From Bacteroidota bacterium (GTDB taxonomy: Bacteria > Bacteroidota > Bacteroidia > Chitinophagales > Saprospiraceae): a DNA stretch of 59,052 bases. A program made the position numbers and the translations under genes. This document shows, in pieces, positions 36,744 through 45,766 of the stretch (its first letter is position 1; every line of letters begins with the position of its first letter). Below the pieces are notes generated by a model. It ran no database searches. It was not told the origin of the DNA and was given only the letters and a program-made list of their open reading frames with translations. The stretch covers positions 1 through 59,052 of the forward strand of contig CAUJEY010000298.1 in the NCBI GenBank assembly GCA_963169325.1. Reading direction: 5' to 3'.

Positions 36744-38390
36744 ATGACGGCCACCGCTACCTTGCCTGCAGAATCCAATAGCCTTATCTACCCGCACCCG
36801 CCGGGCGCCGCCAAGTGGTTTGGGCACCCCAAATCGCTGGCATTCAGCCCTGAGGGCATTCGCCGTGTCCTGGAAGACTTGGGCTCCCGGTGTTTTATTG
36901 TTCGGGATGAAAAGGGCGCCGTTGGTGTTGCCGCCGGCATGGGTACCGATAATCCGGCCGAACTGACACAAATGGAACTAATCGCCGCCCTCCCGGCTTT
37001 TCTGCCGGAGCAATTGGGCGACCCCGCGTTCCGGCAAACCTATAATTTGAAATACAATTATATGGCCGGCGCCATGGCCAACGGTATAGCCTCCGCCGAA
37101 TTAGTTATTGCGCTGGGCAAGGCCGGCATGCTGGCGTCTTTTGGCGCCGGCGGTTTGGTACCGGCCCGGATTGAGGCGGCTATCGACGCGATTCAGGCTG
37201 CTTTGCCGGACGGGCCTTATGCGGTCAACCTCATCCACAGCCCCAGCGAGGAAGCCTTGGAGCGGCATGGCGTGGAGTTGTTTTTGAAAAAAGGCGTGCG
37301 GGTGATCGAGGCATCGGCATTTCTGGCACTGACACCCCACGTGGTGCGGTACCGGGTGGCCGGGTTGCGGCAAAATGCCGATGGTTCGATTCATATCGGG
37401 CACCGGATCATCGCCAAAGTATCCCGGCTGGAAGTGGCGGCACATTTCATGCAGCCCGCTCCGGAGTCCTTCCTAAAACAATTGCTTGAAGCTGGCATGA
37501 TCACCGCCGAACAAGCGCGGCTGGCTGCCCAAGTACCCATGGCCGACGATATTACCGTGGAGGCAGATTCGGGCGGACACACCGACAACCGCTCGCTGGT
37601 TTGTTTGTTGCCGGCCGTGGCGGCCCTGCGCGATCAGTTTCAGCAACAATACAACTACCCCCAACCAGTGCGGGTGGGCGCTGCGGGCGGCATCGGCACC
37701 CCGGAAGCCACGTTGGGTGCATTCGCGATGGGCGCCGCGTTTGTGGTTACGGGCTCCATCAACCAGTCCTGCCGCGAATCGGGCTCCTCCGATCATGTCC
37801 GTAAAGTGCTGGCCCAGGCAGACATGACCGACACGATCATGGCGCCGGCTGCCGATATGTTCGAAATGGGGGTGAAATTGCAGGTATTGAAAAAAGGTAC
37901 CTTGTTTGGGTTGCGGGCCCAAAAGTTGCTCGACCTGTATTTAGCCCACGACAGCTGGGCGGAAATCCCGGAAAAAGACCGGCAAAACCTCGAGAAAAAC
38001 CTCTTCCGGGGGCCCTTCGATCAAATTTGGCAACACTGCGTGGCATTTTTTCAGGAGCGCGATCCGGAGCAGATTATCCGGGCAGAAAACAATCCCAAAC
38101 GCAAGATGGCCCTGGTGTTCCGCTGGTATCTGGGGCTGTCGTCGGCCTGGGCAAACCGCGGCGAACCCGGCCGCGAACTGGACTACCAGATTTGGTGCGG
38201 CCCGGCCATGGGCGCATTCAACCAATGGGTAAAAGGCTCCCACCTGGAAAACTGGGAAAACCGCCGGGTGGCCGACGTGGCATTGCAATTGCTGCATGGC
38301 GCAGCCTATTTGAGTCGCTTGCAGTATTTGGTGTTGCATGGCGTACAGGCAGATGCGACGTTGAAACGGGTTAAAGCGAGTAGTTTGTAA
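36744..38390 (+). CDS. pfaD: PUFA synthase enoyl reductase, PfaD-like
   Basis: A 548-residue FMN-dependent enoyl reductase of the PfaD / nitropropane-dioxygenase-like TIM-barrel family. It reduces the trans-2-enoyl intermediate in rounds where no double bond is kept. Typical segments are YNYMAGAMANGIASAELVIALGKAGMLASFGAGG in two blocks, YAVNLIHSPSEEALE and the phosphate-binding stretch GAAGGIGTPEATLGAFAMGA. Length matches the family (530-560). It follows the pfaC gene, with the palindromic element between. The same strand suggests one operon, although the element could attenuate or process the mRNA. Its stop is 5 nt from the convergent PPTase stop. Confidence 0.93.
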   Translation: MTATATLPAESNSLIYPHPPGAAKWFGHPKSLAFSPEGIRRVLEDLGSRCFIVRDEKGAVGVAAGMGTDNPAELTQMELIAALPAFLPEQLGDPAFRQTYNLKYNYMAGAMANGIASAELVIALGKAGMLASFGAGGLVPARIEAAIDAIQAALPDGPYAVNLIHSPSEEALERHGVELFLKKGVRVIEASAFLALTPHVVRYRVAGLRQNADGSIHIGHRIIAKVSRLEVAAHFMQPAPESFLKQLLEAGMITAEQARLAAQVPMADDITVEADSGGHTDNRSLVCLLPAVAALRDQFQQQYNYPQPVRVGAAGGIGTPEATLGAFAMGAAFVVTGSINQSCRESGSSDHVRKVLAQADMTDTIMAPAADMFEMGVKLQVLKKGTLFGLRAQKLLDLYLAHDSWAEIPEKDRQNLEKNLFRGPFDQIWQHCVAFFQERDPEQIIRAENNPKRKMALVFRWYLGLSSAWANRGEPGRELDYQIWCGPAMGAFNQWVKGSHLENWENRRVADVALQLLHGAAYLSRLQYLVLHGVQADATLKRVKASSL

Positions 38391-38395
38391 GACCT

Positions 38396-39160
38396 TTACG
38401 CGGTTACGCAAGTGCTACCCAATTGATAAAAGACAAAGCGCCAATGCTCTTTTTTTATCGCCACGGCTGCCGCATATCCCGGACAAGCCGTAAAATCCCA
38501 AACATTCCAATCCGTTTGCTCAAACTGCGCCCCTGGAGATTCTGCCTGCCACACCCGGCCGGCCGGTAAGCGGCTCACATCGATCCCGTTCAGCGGAAGC
38601 GAAAAACCGCCACCTACCGCCTTGATATAGGCTTCCTTACGCGTCCAGAATTGAAAAAAGCGCGCGCGCCGGCGTTCCGGCGGAAGTGCGCGCAACACCT
38701 CCATTTCATCGGTCGAAAATACCACGGCGCCGGCCTGCAACAGGTCGGTAACGGCATCCGTATGTTGCACGTCGATGCCAATATCCACACCGCGTACAAA
38801 GGCAAACAAAGCAACCCCATGGGAATGCGATATATTGAACTGCAAGGCATCTTGCCCGGCAGAAGCCAGGAGTGCCGGTTTGCCAAACGAATTATAGGAA
38901 AAACGAATCGCTTCCGGCAGGCAATTCTGGTACCGGCTCAGAATTTCACGCAGTAAGCCGCGCCCCGCGATGTAGTGTTCCCGGTGCTGAGGAAAATGAA
39001 ACCGCGTTGCCCGGGCCATTTCATCGGCAGATAACATTTGGGTAAAACGCTCCTGTTGACGTGCTGTAACCTGCAACGACGCCTGCCAGATATGCACGTC
39101 GGTTGACGGCAAATACCATTCGGAAGGCGGCGCAGACCAGGTGGGATGAAGTTCGAACAT
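38396..39160 (-). CDS. Sfp-type 4'-phosphopantetheinyl transferase (PfaE-like)
   Basis: A 254-residue enzyme that converts apo-ACP to holo-ACP by transferring phosphopantetheine from CoA, which is essential for the three ACP domains of the synthase. The metal/CoA motif is VDIGIDVQ (Asp126, Asp130), where Gln132 stands at the place of the usual second acidic residue. The second core motif is WTRKEAYIKAVGGG at about 172-185, with Glu176. The gene is convergent with the pfaD gene and divergent from the catalase-related gene. Placement next to pfaD matches PfaE in other PUFA clusters, but the reversed strand implies separate transcription. Confidence 0.9.
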   Translation of the reverse strand: MFELHPTWSAPPSEWYLPSTDVHIWQASLQVTARQQERFTQMLSADEMARATRFHFPQHREHYIAGRGLLREILSRYQNCLPEAIRFSYNSFGKPALLASAGQDALQFNISHSHGVALFAFVRGVDIGIDVQHTDAVTDLLQAGAVVFSTDEMEVLRALPPERRRARFFQFWTRKEAYIKAVGGGFSLPLNGIDVSRLPAGRVWQAESPGAQFEQTDWNVWDFTACPGYAAAVAIKKEHWRFVFYQLGSTCVTA

Positions 39161-39209
39161 GACAGGCTAAAAGTAGCGAAATTGCCAAAACCATGGTTTA
39201 AAGTATTTA

Positions 39210-39238
39210 TTGGCAAGCCGGTGTTTAAAATATATTTG
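39210..39238 (+). promoter_or_regulatory. Bacteroidota-type promoter of the catalase-related gene
   Basis: TTG at 39210-39212 and a perfect TATATTTG (TAnnTTTG) at 39231-39238 are 18 nt apart, the spacing expected of the Bacteroidota primary sigma factor. Transcription would start near 39245, leaving a leader of about 100 nt before the ATG at 39345. Confidence 0.6.
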
Positions 39239-39344
39239 CACGTTATTTTTTTAATATGTGATCCCAGATTCGATACATTTTTGACTCCCACCTGCTTTTT
39301 TCCTTGTCATATCTGTCTATTAAATTTTAAAAAAATCCTCATTT

Positions 39345-40349
39345 ATGGAAAAACTTGAGCAAAACGAGCCTGAATTATATCGTAAAATGGAACGACTGTT
39401 CCGTGAAAAAGCGGAAAAGGAAGGGCAGCCGCCCCGCAGGTGTGCACACACCGTCAGTATGGGGCTTTTGAAGGGTGAATTTACTATCGAGCCTGACTTG
39501 CCCGACACTTTGAAAGTCGGCCTGTTTAAACATCCCGGAACGTTTCAGGCTTTGATACGCACGTCACATTCCCGAATAGAAGGCGAGGTTAATAAAATAA
39601 AAGACGGACGTGGTTTTGCGATTAAACTGCTCGATGTTCCGGGTAAAAAATGTACGCAGGACGCGCGATTCCAATCGACACAGGATTTTTTGTTGTTGAG
39701 TTTTCCAACGATTGCTATCGGAACGATTAAAGAGTTTTTTATTTTCCGGTATTACCAGCTCAAATGGCCCCCCGCTTTATTTTTACTTAAATCGCTGCTC
39801 GACGGGCGGATTGCAAAACTCGTCCGTATGCTCCGGGCTATACACCACGATTCCAGTCCGCTCGATATCCGGTACTGGAGTGTGACGCCATACCGGTACG
39901 GCGAGCGGGCGGTAAAGTTTGGGCTCGTTCCAACTTCCGAATACAAAAGCACCTTGCCGGACGTGCTGACGGATCAATATCTGGTTGATAATATGGCGCA
40001 GCATCTGGCAAGCCATGATGCGAGTTTTGACTTTATGGTTCAATTTTTTAAAGATCAGAAAACCACCCCGATCGAGAACATGGGTCGTGAATGGAAAGAA
40101 GAGGACGCCCCGTTTGTCAAAGTTGCCACGCTCCGCATTCCGAAACAGGACTTTCAACAGCCGGAAAGGTATTCGCTGGCAGAAGAATTATCCTATTCCC
40201 CGGCGCATGCGCTGGAAGAGCACCGGCCGCTCGGCGGGATTAACCGTACCCGGATTTTTGTGTATGAACAACTGTGGAAATTCCGGATGGGCGCCCGGAA
40301 GAAAGAACGGTATGAAGCGGATATGGAATTATTCCGGACGCTGGCGTAG
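39345..40349 (+). CDS. Catalase-related haem protein, allene-oxide-synthase/y4iL-like family
   Basis: A 334-residue protein, far shorter than catalase (about 480 or more) but close to the catalase-related group that includes coral allene oxide synthase and y4iL/SrpA-like proteins. The distal-site sequence is RRCAHTVSMGLLKGEF with His35. The region GRGFAIKLLDVPG matches the catalase core. The C-terminal NRTRIFVY places Arg303 and Tyr307 as the R-x-x-x-Y proximal haem ligand. The distal Asn of catalases seems to be replaced (LLLSFPTIA). Coral relatives turn lipoxygenase-made fatty-acid hydroperoxides into allene oxides. With lipoxygenases and a PUFA synthase next door I infer a hydroperoxide-converting role. 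A plain peroxide-scavenging function is the alternative. No signal peptide was seen. Confidence 0.75.
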   Translation: MEKLEQNEPELYRKMERLFREKAEKEGQPPRRCAHTVSMGLLKGEFTIEPDLPDTLKVGLFKHPGTFQALIRTSHSRIEGEVNKIKDGRGFAIKLLDVPGKKCTQDARFQSTQDFLLLSFPTIAIGTIKEFFIFRYYQLKWPPALFLLKSLLDGRIAKLVRMLRAIHHDSSPLDIRYWSVTPYRYGERAVKFGLVPTSEYKSTLPDVLTDQYLVDNMAQHLASHDASFDFMVQFFKDQKTTPIENMGREWKEEDAPFVKVATLRIPKQDFQQPERYSLAEELSYSPAHALEEHRPLGGINRTRIFVYEQLWKFRMGARKKERYEADMELFRTLA

Positions 40350-40447
40350 GTAATAAATATCAGTTATACGTGTCACAAAAAGGGAATTGATGAAATAAAC
40401 CTTTGAAATCAAAGAAGGGTCTTGTCGTGTAACTTGAACAGCGCAAA

Positions 40448-42328
40448 ATGGAATCAAAATCGAGTCAACTATTCGGTGCCGGAGAAAAACAGGATAGCAG
40501 TTTCGCTTCTGTAGTCGGTATGATCCGGCCGTTATTGTCCCAGTTATTCGGCCAGCTTAGTCAGGCGGACTGGGAAAAACTGGATACTTACCTGGAAGAG
40601 GTGGATCTGCCGGGCGGGTATTATTTATTTCGCAAGGGCGACCGGGGTGACGCTATGTACATTGTCATCAACGGGCGCCTGCAAGTTCGGCTGGAGAACG
40701 ATCAGCATATCGAGGTAATCAACGAGATCGGGCACGGGGAAACGGTAGGCGAAATGGCGCTGATTACCGGGGAGAACCGCTCCGCCAGTATCTACGCCAT
40801 CCGGGATTGCCATTTAGTACGCATCTCCAAGGACGCGTTTCACAAATTTTTCACCCTTTTCCCTGCCGTTGGGCTCAATTTGGCCAAACTGATCATTCAA
40901 CGATTTACGCAAAAACAAGCCAACCGGCGGCTTCGGGCTATCTCCAACATTGCCATTGTTCCCTTGCACCGAAGCATTGACATGGATGGGTTTGTCCGTC
41001 AATTGCAGGAAGTTTTTATAAAAAAAGGTAAAAACGTAGCGCTGCTTTCCAGTGCGTCCGTCGATGCAGTTTTGGGTAAAGGGGCGGCACAGGCATCCTT
41101 GACACAAGTGGACGAAAATAAAAAACTATCCTTGCTGCTGGACAAGGCGGAGACGGCACACGATCTTGTTTTTTATCTGCCCGACCAGGGCGCTACCGAA
41201 TGGACCAATCGTTGCATCCGGCAGGCCGATGAAATCCTGCTTGTCGCCGACGCCACCTCCTCACCGGCGCTCACCCAGTTGGAACAAACCGTTTTAACGG
41301 GTGAAAGCAAACTGTCGACAGCCCGGCAGACCCTGGTTTTATTGCAACCCGGCGGCGATGTACTGCCCACCGGTACTGCCCGCTGGCTCAATACCCGCAA
41401 AGTCGGTTTTCATGTGCATATCCGGGCGGATAAAGCGGAACACGATTTTACCCGCCTGACCCGGTATTTGACGGATAGCCTGACCGGATTGGTGCTCGCC
41501 GGCGGCGGCGCTAAAGGGTTTGCGCATATCGGCGTGTTGCGCGCGCTGCAGGAAGCCGATATTCAGGTCGACTTTGTCGGCGGCACCAGTATGGGCGCCA
41601 TGATGGGCGGTATCATCGCTTTCGACTGGGACTACGAACGCGTGAACGACATTACCCGGGAGATAGCTTTTAGCCCGCTGAAAAGTGATTTTAACTTCCT
41701 GCCGGTAGTTTCGCTGTTCAAAGGCAAGATACTGGATCGCGTACTTCAAAAATATTACCTGGCGCACGATATTGAAGACTGCATACTGCCTTTCTATTGT
41801 GTGTCCAGCAACATGACCAATGCCCGCCCCGTGGTTCATCGCAGGGGCAATATGTTCCGCGCCATCCGCGCCAGCGGCGCCATTCCCGCAGTTGTTCCTC
41901 CGGTGGTGGAAAACAATTGCCTGCTAATCGACGGCGGAATTTTTAACAACTTCCCTACCGACGTCATGGTCGAACAGGGCGCCAGGTTCATCATCGGAGT
42001 CGATTTTTCGATGGAGCAAGACCGGGAAATTAAGTACCGCGAGATTCCATCCAACTGGCAGGTACTGCGGACACAGTGGTTAGGCGGCGAACACAAACAG
42101 GACCTGCCTACCCTGCTGGGCACTATAATCCAGTCCACCACGCTCTACAGCGATTACATGCAAAAACAAAACAGCGACAAAACGGATATTTATATCAACC
42201 CGGATGTCGGCCAGTTTAGCATGCTGGACTGGACGGCTTATGAAAAAATTGTCCAGAAAGGCTACGAAACAGCCAAACGGGTACTACAGGAGTCGGAAGA
42301 CAAAATAGAGGGGTATAATAATTTATAG
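40448..42328 (+). CDS. Cyclic-nucleotide-binding patatin-like phospholipase (NTE family)
   Basis: A 626-residue protein. Residues about 40-150 form a cNMP-binding domain (GGYYLFRKGDRGDAMYIV, GETVGEMALITGENRSASI). A middle segment of about 170-335 is typical of bacterial NTE relatives. From about 340 a patatin domain follows with the oxyanion motif LAGGGAKGFAH, nucleophile Ser381 in GTSMG and catalytic Asp495 in DGG. Family members hydrolyse phospholipids or lysophospholipids, and NTE proteins are fed by regulatory nucleotide-type domains. It lies between the catalase-related and lipoxygenase genes on the same strand, so I infer it releases PUFA from membrane lipid for oxygenation. Direct cAMP binding is not shown. 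Confidence 0.88.
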   Translation: MESKSSQLFGAGEKQDSSFASVVGMIRPLLSQLFGQLSQADWEKLDTYLEEVDLPGGYYLFRKGDRGDAMYIVINGRLQVRLENDQHIEVINEIGHGETVGEMALITGENRSASIYAIRDCHLVRISKDAFHKFFTLFPAVGLNLAKLIIQRFTQKQANRRLRAISNIAIVPLHRSIDMDGFVRQLQEVFIKKGKNVALLSSASVDAVLGKGAAQASLTQVDENKKLSLLLDKAETAHDLVFYLPDQGATEWTNRCIRQADEILLVADATSSPALTQLEQTVLTGESKLSTARQTLVLLQPGGDVLPTGTARWLNTRKVGFHVHIRADKAEHDFTRLTRYLTDSLTGLVLAGGGAKGFAHIGVLRALQEADIQVDFVGGTSMGAMMGGIIAFDWDYERVNDITREIAFSPLKSDFNFLPVVSLFKGKILDRVLQKYYLAHDIEDCILPFYCVSSNMTNARPVVHRRGNMFRAIRASGAIPAVVPPVVENNCLLIDGGIFNNFPTDVMVEQGARFIIGVDFSMEQDREIKYREIPSNWQVLRTQWLGGEHKQDLPTLLGTIIQSTTLYSDYMQKQNSDKTDIYINPDVGQFSMLDWTAYEKIVQKGYETAKRVLQESEDKIEGYNNL

Positions 42329-42394
42329 TTTTTTCCCAAAGGGCATGAATTGAATAATAAAAAAATTGAATAACCAACCACACCGCAATTACAA

Positions 42395-43918
42395 ATGAAC
42401 CTGCATACCTCCATTTTTTTTCGAATGCTTAAATTGGGTATCGAGTCGTATAAACCCACGGCGCCGCACGAGATACCCATGCCCTCCGCGTCGCACGGGC
42501 AAGACCATAAGACCATCCGTATTCCATACCTGGGGCCGGATGGGAAAGTACTGGCGAAAGATGAAGACGAAGCGGTCCGCCCAAAAATTCTCAAAATGAT
42601 TATCCGGCTCAATAACCGGCTCAATCCGGTTGTAGACGCCGACAAGCCCTGGGCGTCCGTAGAAAGTGGCAAGCAAAACATCCATTCTATTTTCGGCAAC
42701 TATTTTCCGAAAAGCCGGGTCGACTGGCAAGGTTGCGATCCGACAAGCGACCAGGTACTTCGCTGGTGGGTATTCAGTGGTTTCGGCGCCCTGGAACTGC
42801 ATCGACTGGACGAGCAAACGGCTCAATCGGAACAGGTCAACGGCCAAACGCCTACTTTTGTATCGTCGTATGAGTTTCTGAAAGACCTGCCGGTACGCCC
42901 GGGATTAGCCGGCTACGGTGGCGCCGTTTATCTGGACCGACAAGGCAATATCCTCAAAATGAAACTTCGCGGGAAAGATGTTTTCCCCACCGACGGGAAA
43001 GCCTGGGAAGCGGCCAAATTTGCTTACCGGTCCACCAGTATGGTTTGGGTTACGTTATATGACCACCTGTTTTTTTCGCATTACTCGGTCTCCAATTCAG
43101 GCGTATTAGCCACGATCAACAACCTTCCGATCGACAATCCATTGCGGCTGTTGCTCAAACCTTTTCTTTTTCGAACCGCTGCAATCAACAACGGCGGAGC
43201 CGATTCGCTCCTGCCCAAAGGCTCGTCCTTCTTCCGGGCTTCCGGTTTTACCTGGGAGGGCATGGAAGAGGCGTACAGCCTGATGCTCAACAGGGTAGCT
43301 TTGAAACCGCTGCCCGATCTGCTTCGGGAACGGGGTATTGACCGAGCAAGCCTGAGCGCGCTCCCGGAAGACATTTTCCCGTTTGGGCGCGACGGAGAAC
43401 TGTACTGGAATTCTCTAAACGGCTTTAGCGCTGATATTCTGCACCACGCGCCTGCTTTCCGAAATATCGAAAAAAACGACGCGGTGAAAGCCTGGTGGGA
43501 ACAAATGAACGGCACACTTCGCTTTTCACCCAGCGACCTCTCTACCGATCGTATGGCGACCTTTTTAACGCAGTTCTTTTATACCGTATCTGCTTTTCAC
43601 AGCTGGGTCGGCCACGTGACGCCTTACGTGAAAGACCCTTCCATAGCCGCCGGAAAACTGTTTCCGGATGCCGTTATGGCCAATCAGCAAAACAGTGCAG
43701 AGTTGGGCGTCATTGCCTCCATTACCGGCTTGCCCACCCCCTCTCTGCTGGGCGACTTTTCGCACCTGATGCCCGACGATTATTCCCGGGGAAGTTTGAA
43801 CCGTTTGCACGAAAACCTGCTTCAGGTCGGCCAGGAAATTCAACAACGGAATGCCCGGCGGGATATAGCGCTGCGCGCTTTTTTGCCGGAAGAACTGAAT
43901 TTGAGCGTGGCGATTTGA
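42395..43918 (+). CDS. Lipoxygenase-family protein 1
   Basis: A 507-residue protein that I assign to the lipoxygenases, non-haem iron dioxygenases which add O2 to 1,4-pentadiene fatty acids. The central helix reads DHLFFSHYSV with His224 and His229 (H-x4-H). It is followed by ATINNLPIDNPLRLLLKPFLFRT, split here as ATINNLPIDNP and LRLLLKPFLFRT, aligning with the family HP..KLL.PH.R block. The third ligand is His402 in SAFHSWVGH, and the chain ends in Ile507, whose carboxylate is the classic last ligand. The usual Asn four residues after the third His is Gly406, with His407 next. No PLAT domain and no signal peptide were seen, as in bacterial mini-lipoxygenases. It faces a second lipoxygenase gene tail to tail, 5 nt apart. 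Confidence 0.8.
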   Translation: MNLHTSIFFRMLKLGIESYKPTAPHEIPMPSASHGQDHKTIRIPYLGPDGKVLAKDEDEAVRPKILKMIIRLNNRLNPVVDADKPWASVESGKQNIHSIFGNYFPKSRVDWQGCDPTSDQVLRWWVFSGFGALELHRLDEQTAQSEQVNGQTPTFVSSYEFLKDLPVRPGLAGYGGAVYLDRQGNILKMKLRGKDVFPTDGKAWEAAKFAYRSTSMVWVTLYDHLFFSHYSVSNSGVLATINNLPIDNPLRLLLKPFLFRTAAINNGGADSLLPKGSSFFRASGFTWEGMEEAYSLMLNRVALKPLPDLLRERGIDRASLSALPEDIFPFGRDGELYWNSLNGFSADILHHAPAFRNIEKNDAVKAWWEQMNGTLRFSPSDLSTDRMATFLTQFFYTVSAFHSWVGHVTPYVKDPSIAAGKLFPDAVMANQQNSAELGVIASITGLPTPSLLGDFSHLMPDDYSRGSLNRLHENLLQVGQEIQQRNARRDIALRAFLPEELNLSVAI

Positions 43919-43923
43919 GCACG

Positions 43924-45597
43924 TTAGGCACTAACCGAATTTGCCACCCTTCCCGGCCGGGAAATCCCGTAAGGTTTCGGCCGCTCCCGGTCTCTTGATT
44001 CGATCAATGCCTCCAGTTGTTTCAGTCTCTGCTGAAAGTCCCGGACAACCGCTAACGCCTCCGGATCGCGGTGATAATCTTCCAGATGACGCCCGAGGGT
44101 GGTGTATTGCATCGAAAAAGCATAAGTGGCCTTCATGATCGTATAAATATCATCCAGCGTGGGCATGGCCCGAAGCAGGTCGACTTCCTGTACTTCTTCC
44201 TGTGCTGCAGGTACCGGTATATACAGTACAGGAGGCATGGCCGGCGGATAAGCGATATATTCGTACTGCACTGCACCGACAAACGTATGCTGAATTACGC
44301 TGAACAGGATGGCTGTTAAAACGGCTTGAAGATTTTCCGTGTTATCAACCGGCAGAATTTTTCCCGGGCCAAAATAGTTGCTCAGTTCTGCCACCCAGGC
44401 CGCCAACTCGTGGTCGGCCCGCAGGTCGTCCGGCTGCCGGTAATACAGGTTCAGGTAATTCCGGACATAGCTTTCCAGTGCCTGCCAAAGTAATAACCCG
44501 TCGTCGCGGTATAGGTAGCCCGGAAGTTCGGCGGTGCCGTTTCGCTCGAGTAAGGCGGGCAGGGCAGTTCGGTTGAGGGTCCAGAGGACTTCCCCTTTTT
44601 CTAACAGGCGAAGCGTTCCTGCCCGGCCGGCCGAGAACAATTTAGCAAAAATCCCGTCTTCGCCCAGCAGTATCTGGTTGGAGTTGTGGTTCGCATTCAG
44701 GCAGAAATGGAAATGCGGCGCCAGGAGTTTCCGTACCGGGTGGCGATCCGACAGGTTTCGCGCGGCAGCAATCCAAAAGTTTTCGAGGAATAAATGCGTC
44801 CACAACAGATGGGTTACAGATTCGTGCACGAACAAATCCGCACTGTTAAAAAACATCTTGGCAAGCGTCCAGCCCGGGCTGCCGTCGGGGTAAAACCACT
44901 TTGGGCCCTGTTCCCGGCTATACAATTGAATACCTAAGGGATGCAGCACCTCTTGCCGGCACTCAAAAAAAGCAATCGCCGGCGCCAGATAACGGCCTTC
45001 CACGGTGGGTATATCTTGCAGCAATTCGTGGTAATTGACAACGTATAAGGGGTATTCCGGGCGGCGCGCCAGCATCATACTGTCGTACACGGCCTGGTCC
45101 AAACCCTGGTTTAACAGCGCAGCAGGGTCTTCGCAACGGCTAATCCAAACGGGGTTAATCCCTTGCAGGCGCTGACGCGCAAACTCCAGGTCATCTTTCC
45201 AGAAGCGCATAATCCGCGGCGCCCCCAAAATCCGGTACAGTCGCTCCAGTTGCCGGAAGGATTTGAGCGGCCCGGTCTTGCGCCCGTTCATTTTTAGCGC
45301 AGCAATTATTAATAATTTGGGAATCCGGATACCCGCAGGGTAACGTTCTTTTGCCGGCAATTCCCGGACGGTCCTTAAGCACAAGGGGCTGTCGAGTCGG
45401 AGTTTTTCGACCAGGCGGGCAGGTTCATACAATGCCCGGTCCTGGTTTATGCCCCGGAGTCGTTCCGGATCGGTATCGTGTTGCGGCAACGCGGTGGCGA
45501 CAAACGTCGGTTTATGAAACAAGCGGCTGTGCCGGAACAACCAAACCCAGATGCCGGCTATTTTTAATAAAAGGGAAGAAAACAAGAATGCCGCCAT
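43924..45597 (-). CDS. Lipoxygenase-family protein 2, membrane-anchored
   Basis: A 557-residue protein from the ATG at 45597; a TTG 17 codons upstream is the other option. The N-terminus MAAFLFSSLLLKIAGIWVWLF is a membrane anchor or signal. The lipoxygenase core is clearer than in its neighbour: GWTLAKMFFNSADLFVHE, split as GWTLAKMFF and NSADLFVHE, then THLLWTHL with His263 and His268 (H-x4-H). HPVRKLLAPHF and the third ligand His437 in QHTFVGAVQYEY follow. The position four after that His, normally Asn or His, is Gly441. The C-terminus RVANSVSA resembles the family ending PNSxSI but closes with Ala rather than Ile; a C-terminal carboxylate is still available. It is convergent with lipoxygenase 1 and divergent from a lipoprotein gene. 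Confidence 0.87.
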   Translation of the reverse strand: MAAFLFSSLLLKIAGIWVWLFRHSRLFHKPTFVATALPQHDTDPERLRGINQDRALYEPARLVEKLRLDSPLCLRTVRELPAKERYPAGIRIPKLLIIAALKMNGRKTGPLKSFRQLERLYRILGAPRIMRFWKDDLEFARQRLQGINPVWISRCEDPAALLNQGLDQAVYDSMMLARRPEYPLYVVNYHELLQDIPTVEGRYLAPAIAFFECRQEVLHPLGIQLYSREQGPKWFYPDGSPGWTLAKMFFNSADLFVHESVTHLLWTHLFLENFWIAAARNLSDRHPVRKLLAPHFHFCLNANHNSNQILLGEDGIFAKLFSAGRAGTLRLLEKGEVLWTLNRTALPALLERNGTAELPGYLYRDDGLLLWQALESYVRNYLNLYYRQPDDLRADHELAAWVAELSNYFGPGKILPVDNTENLQAVLTAILFSVIQHTFVGAVQYEYIAYPPAMPPVLYIPVPAAQEEVQEVDLLRAMPTLDDIYTIMKATYAFSMQYTTLGRHLEDYHRDPEALAVVRDFQQRLKQLEALIESRDRERPKPYGISRPGRVANSVSA

Positions 45598-45766
45598 GTA
45601 AAAAAACAGATCGTTACCTTCGTTCCTCGCCGGACATGCCGGCAACAAGGAAACGCGTCAAAGATCAAAAAAACATTGTACCTGAAAGCAGAAAATTATA
45701 GGCCCCTACCCAACCTTTGCCGTTCAAATCCCGTATCTGCTTATATCGGTTTAAAACCTGTTTTAT

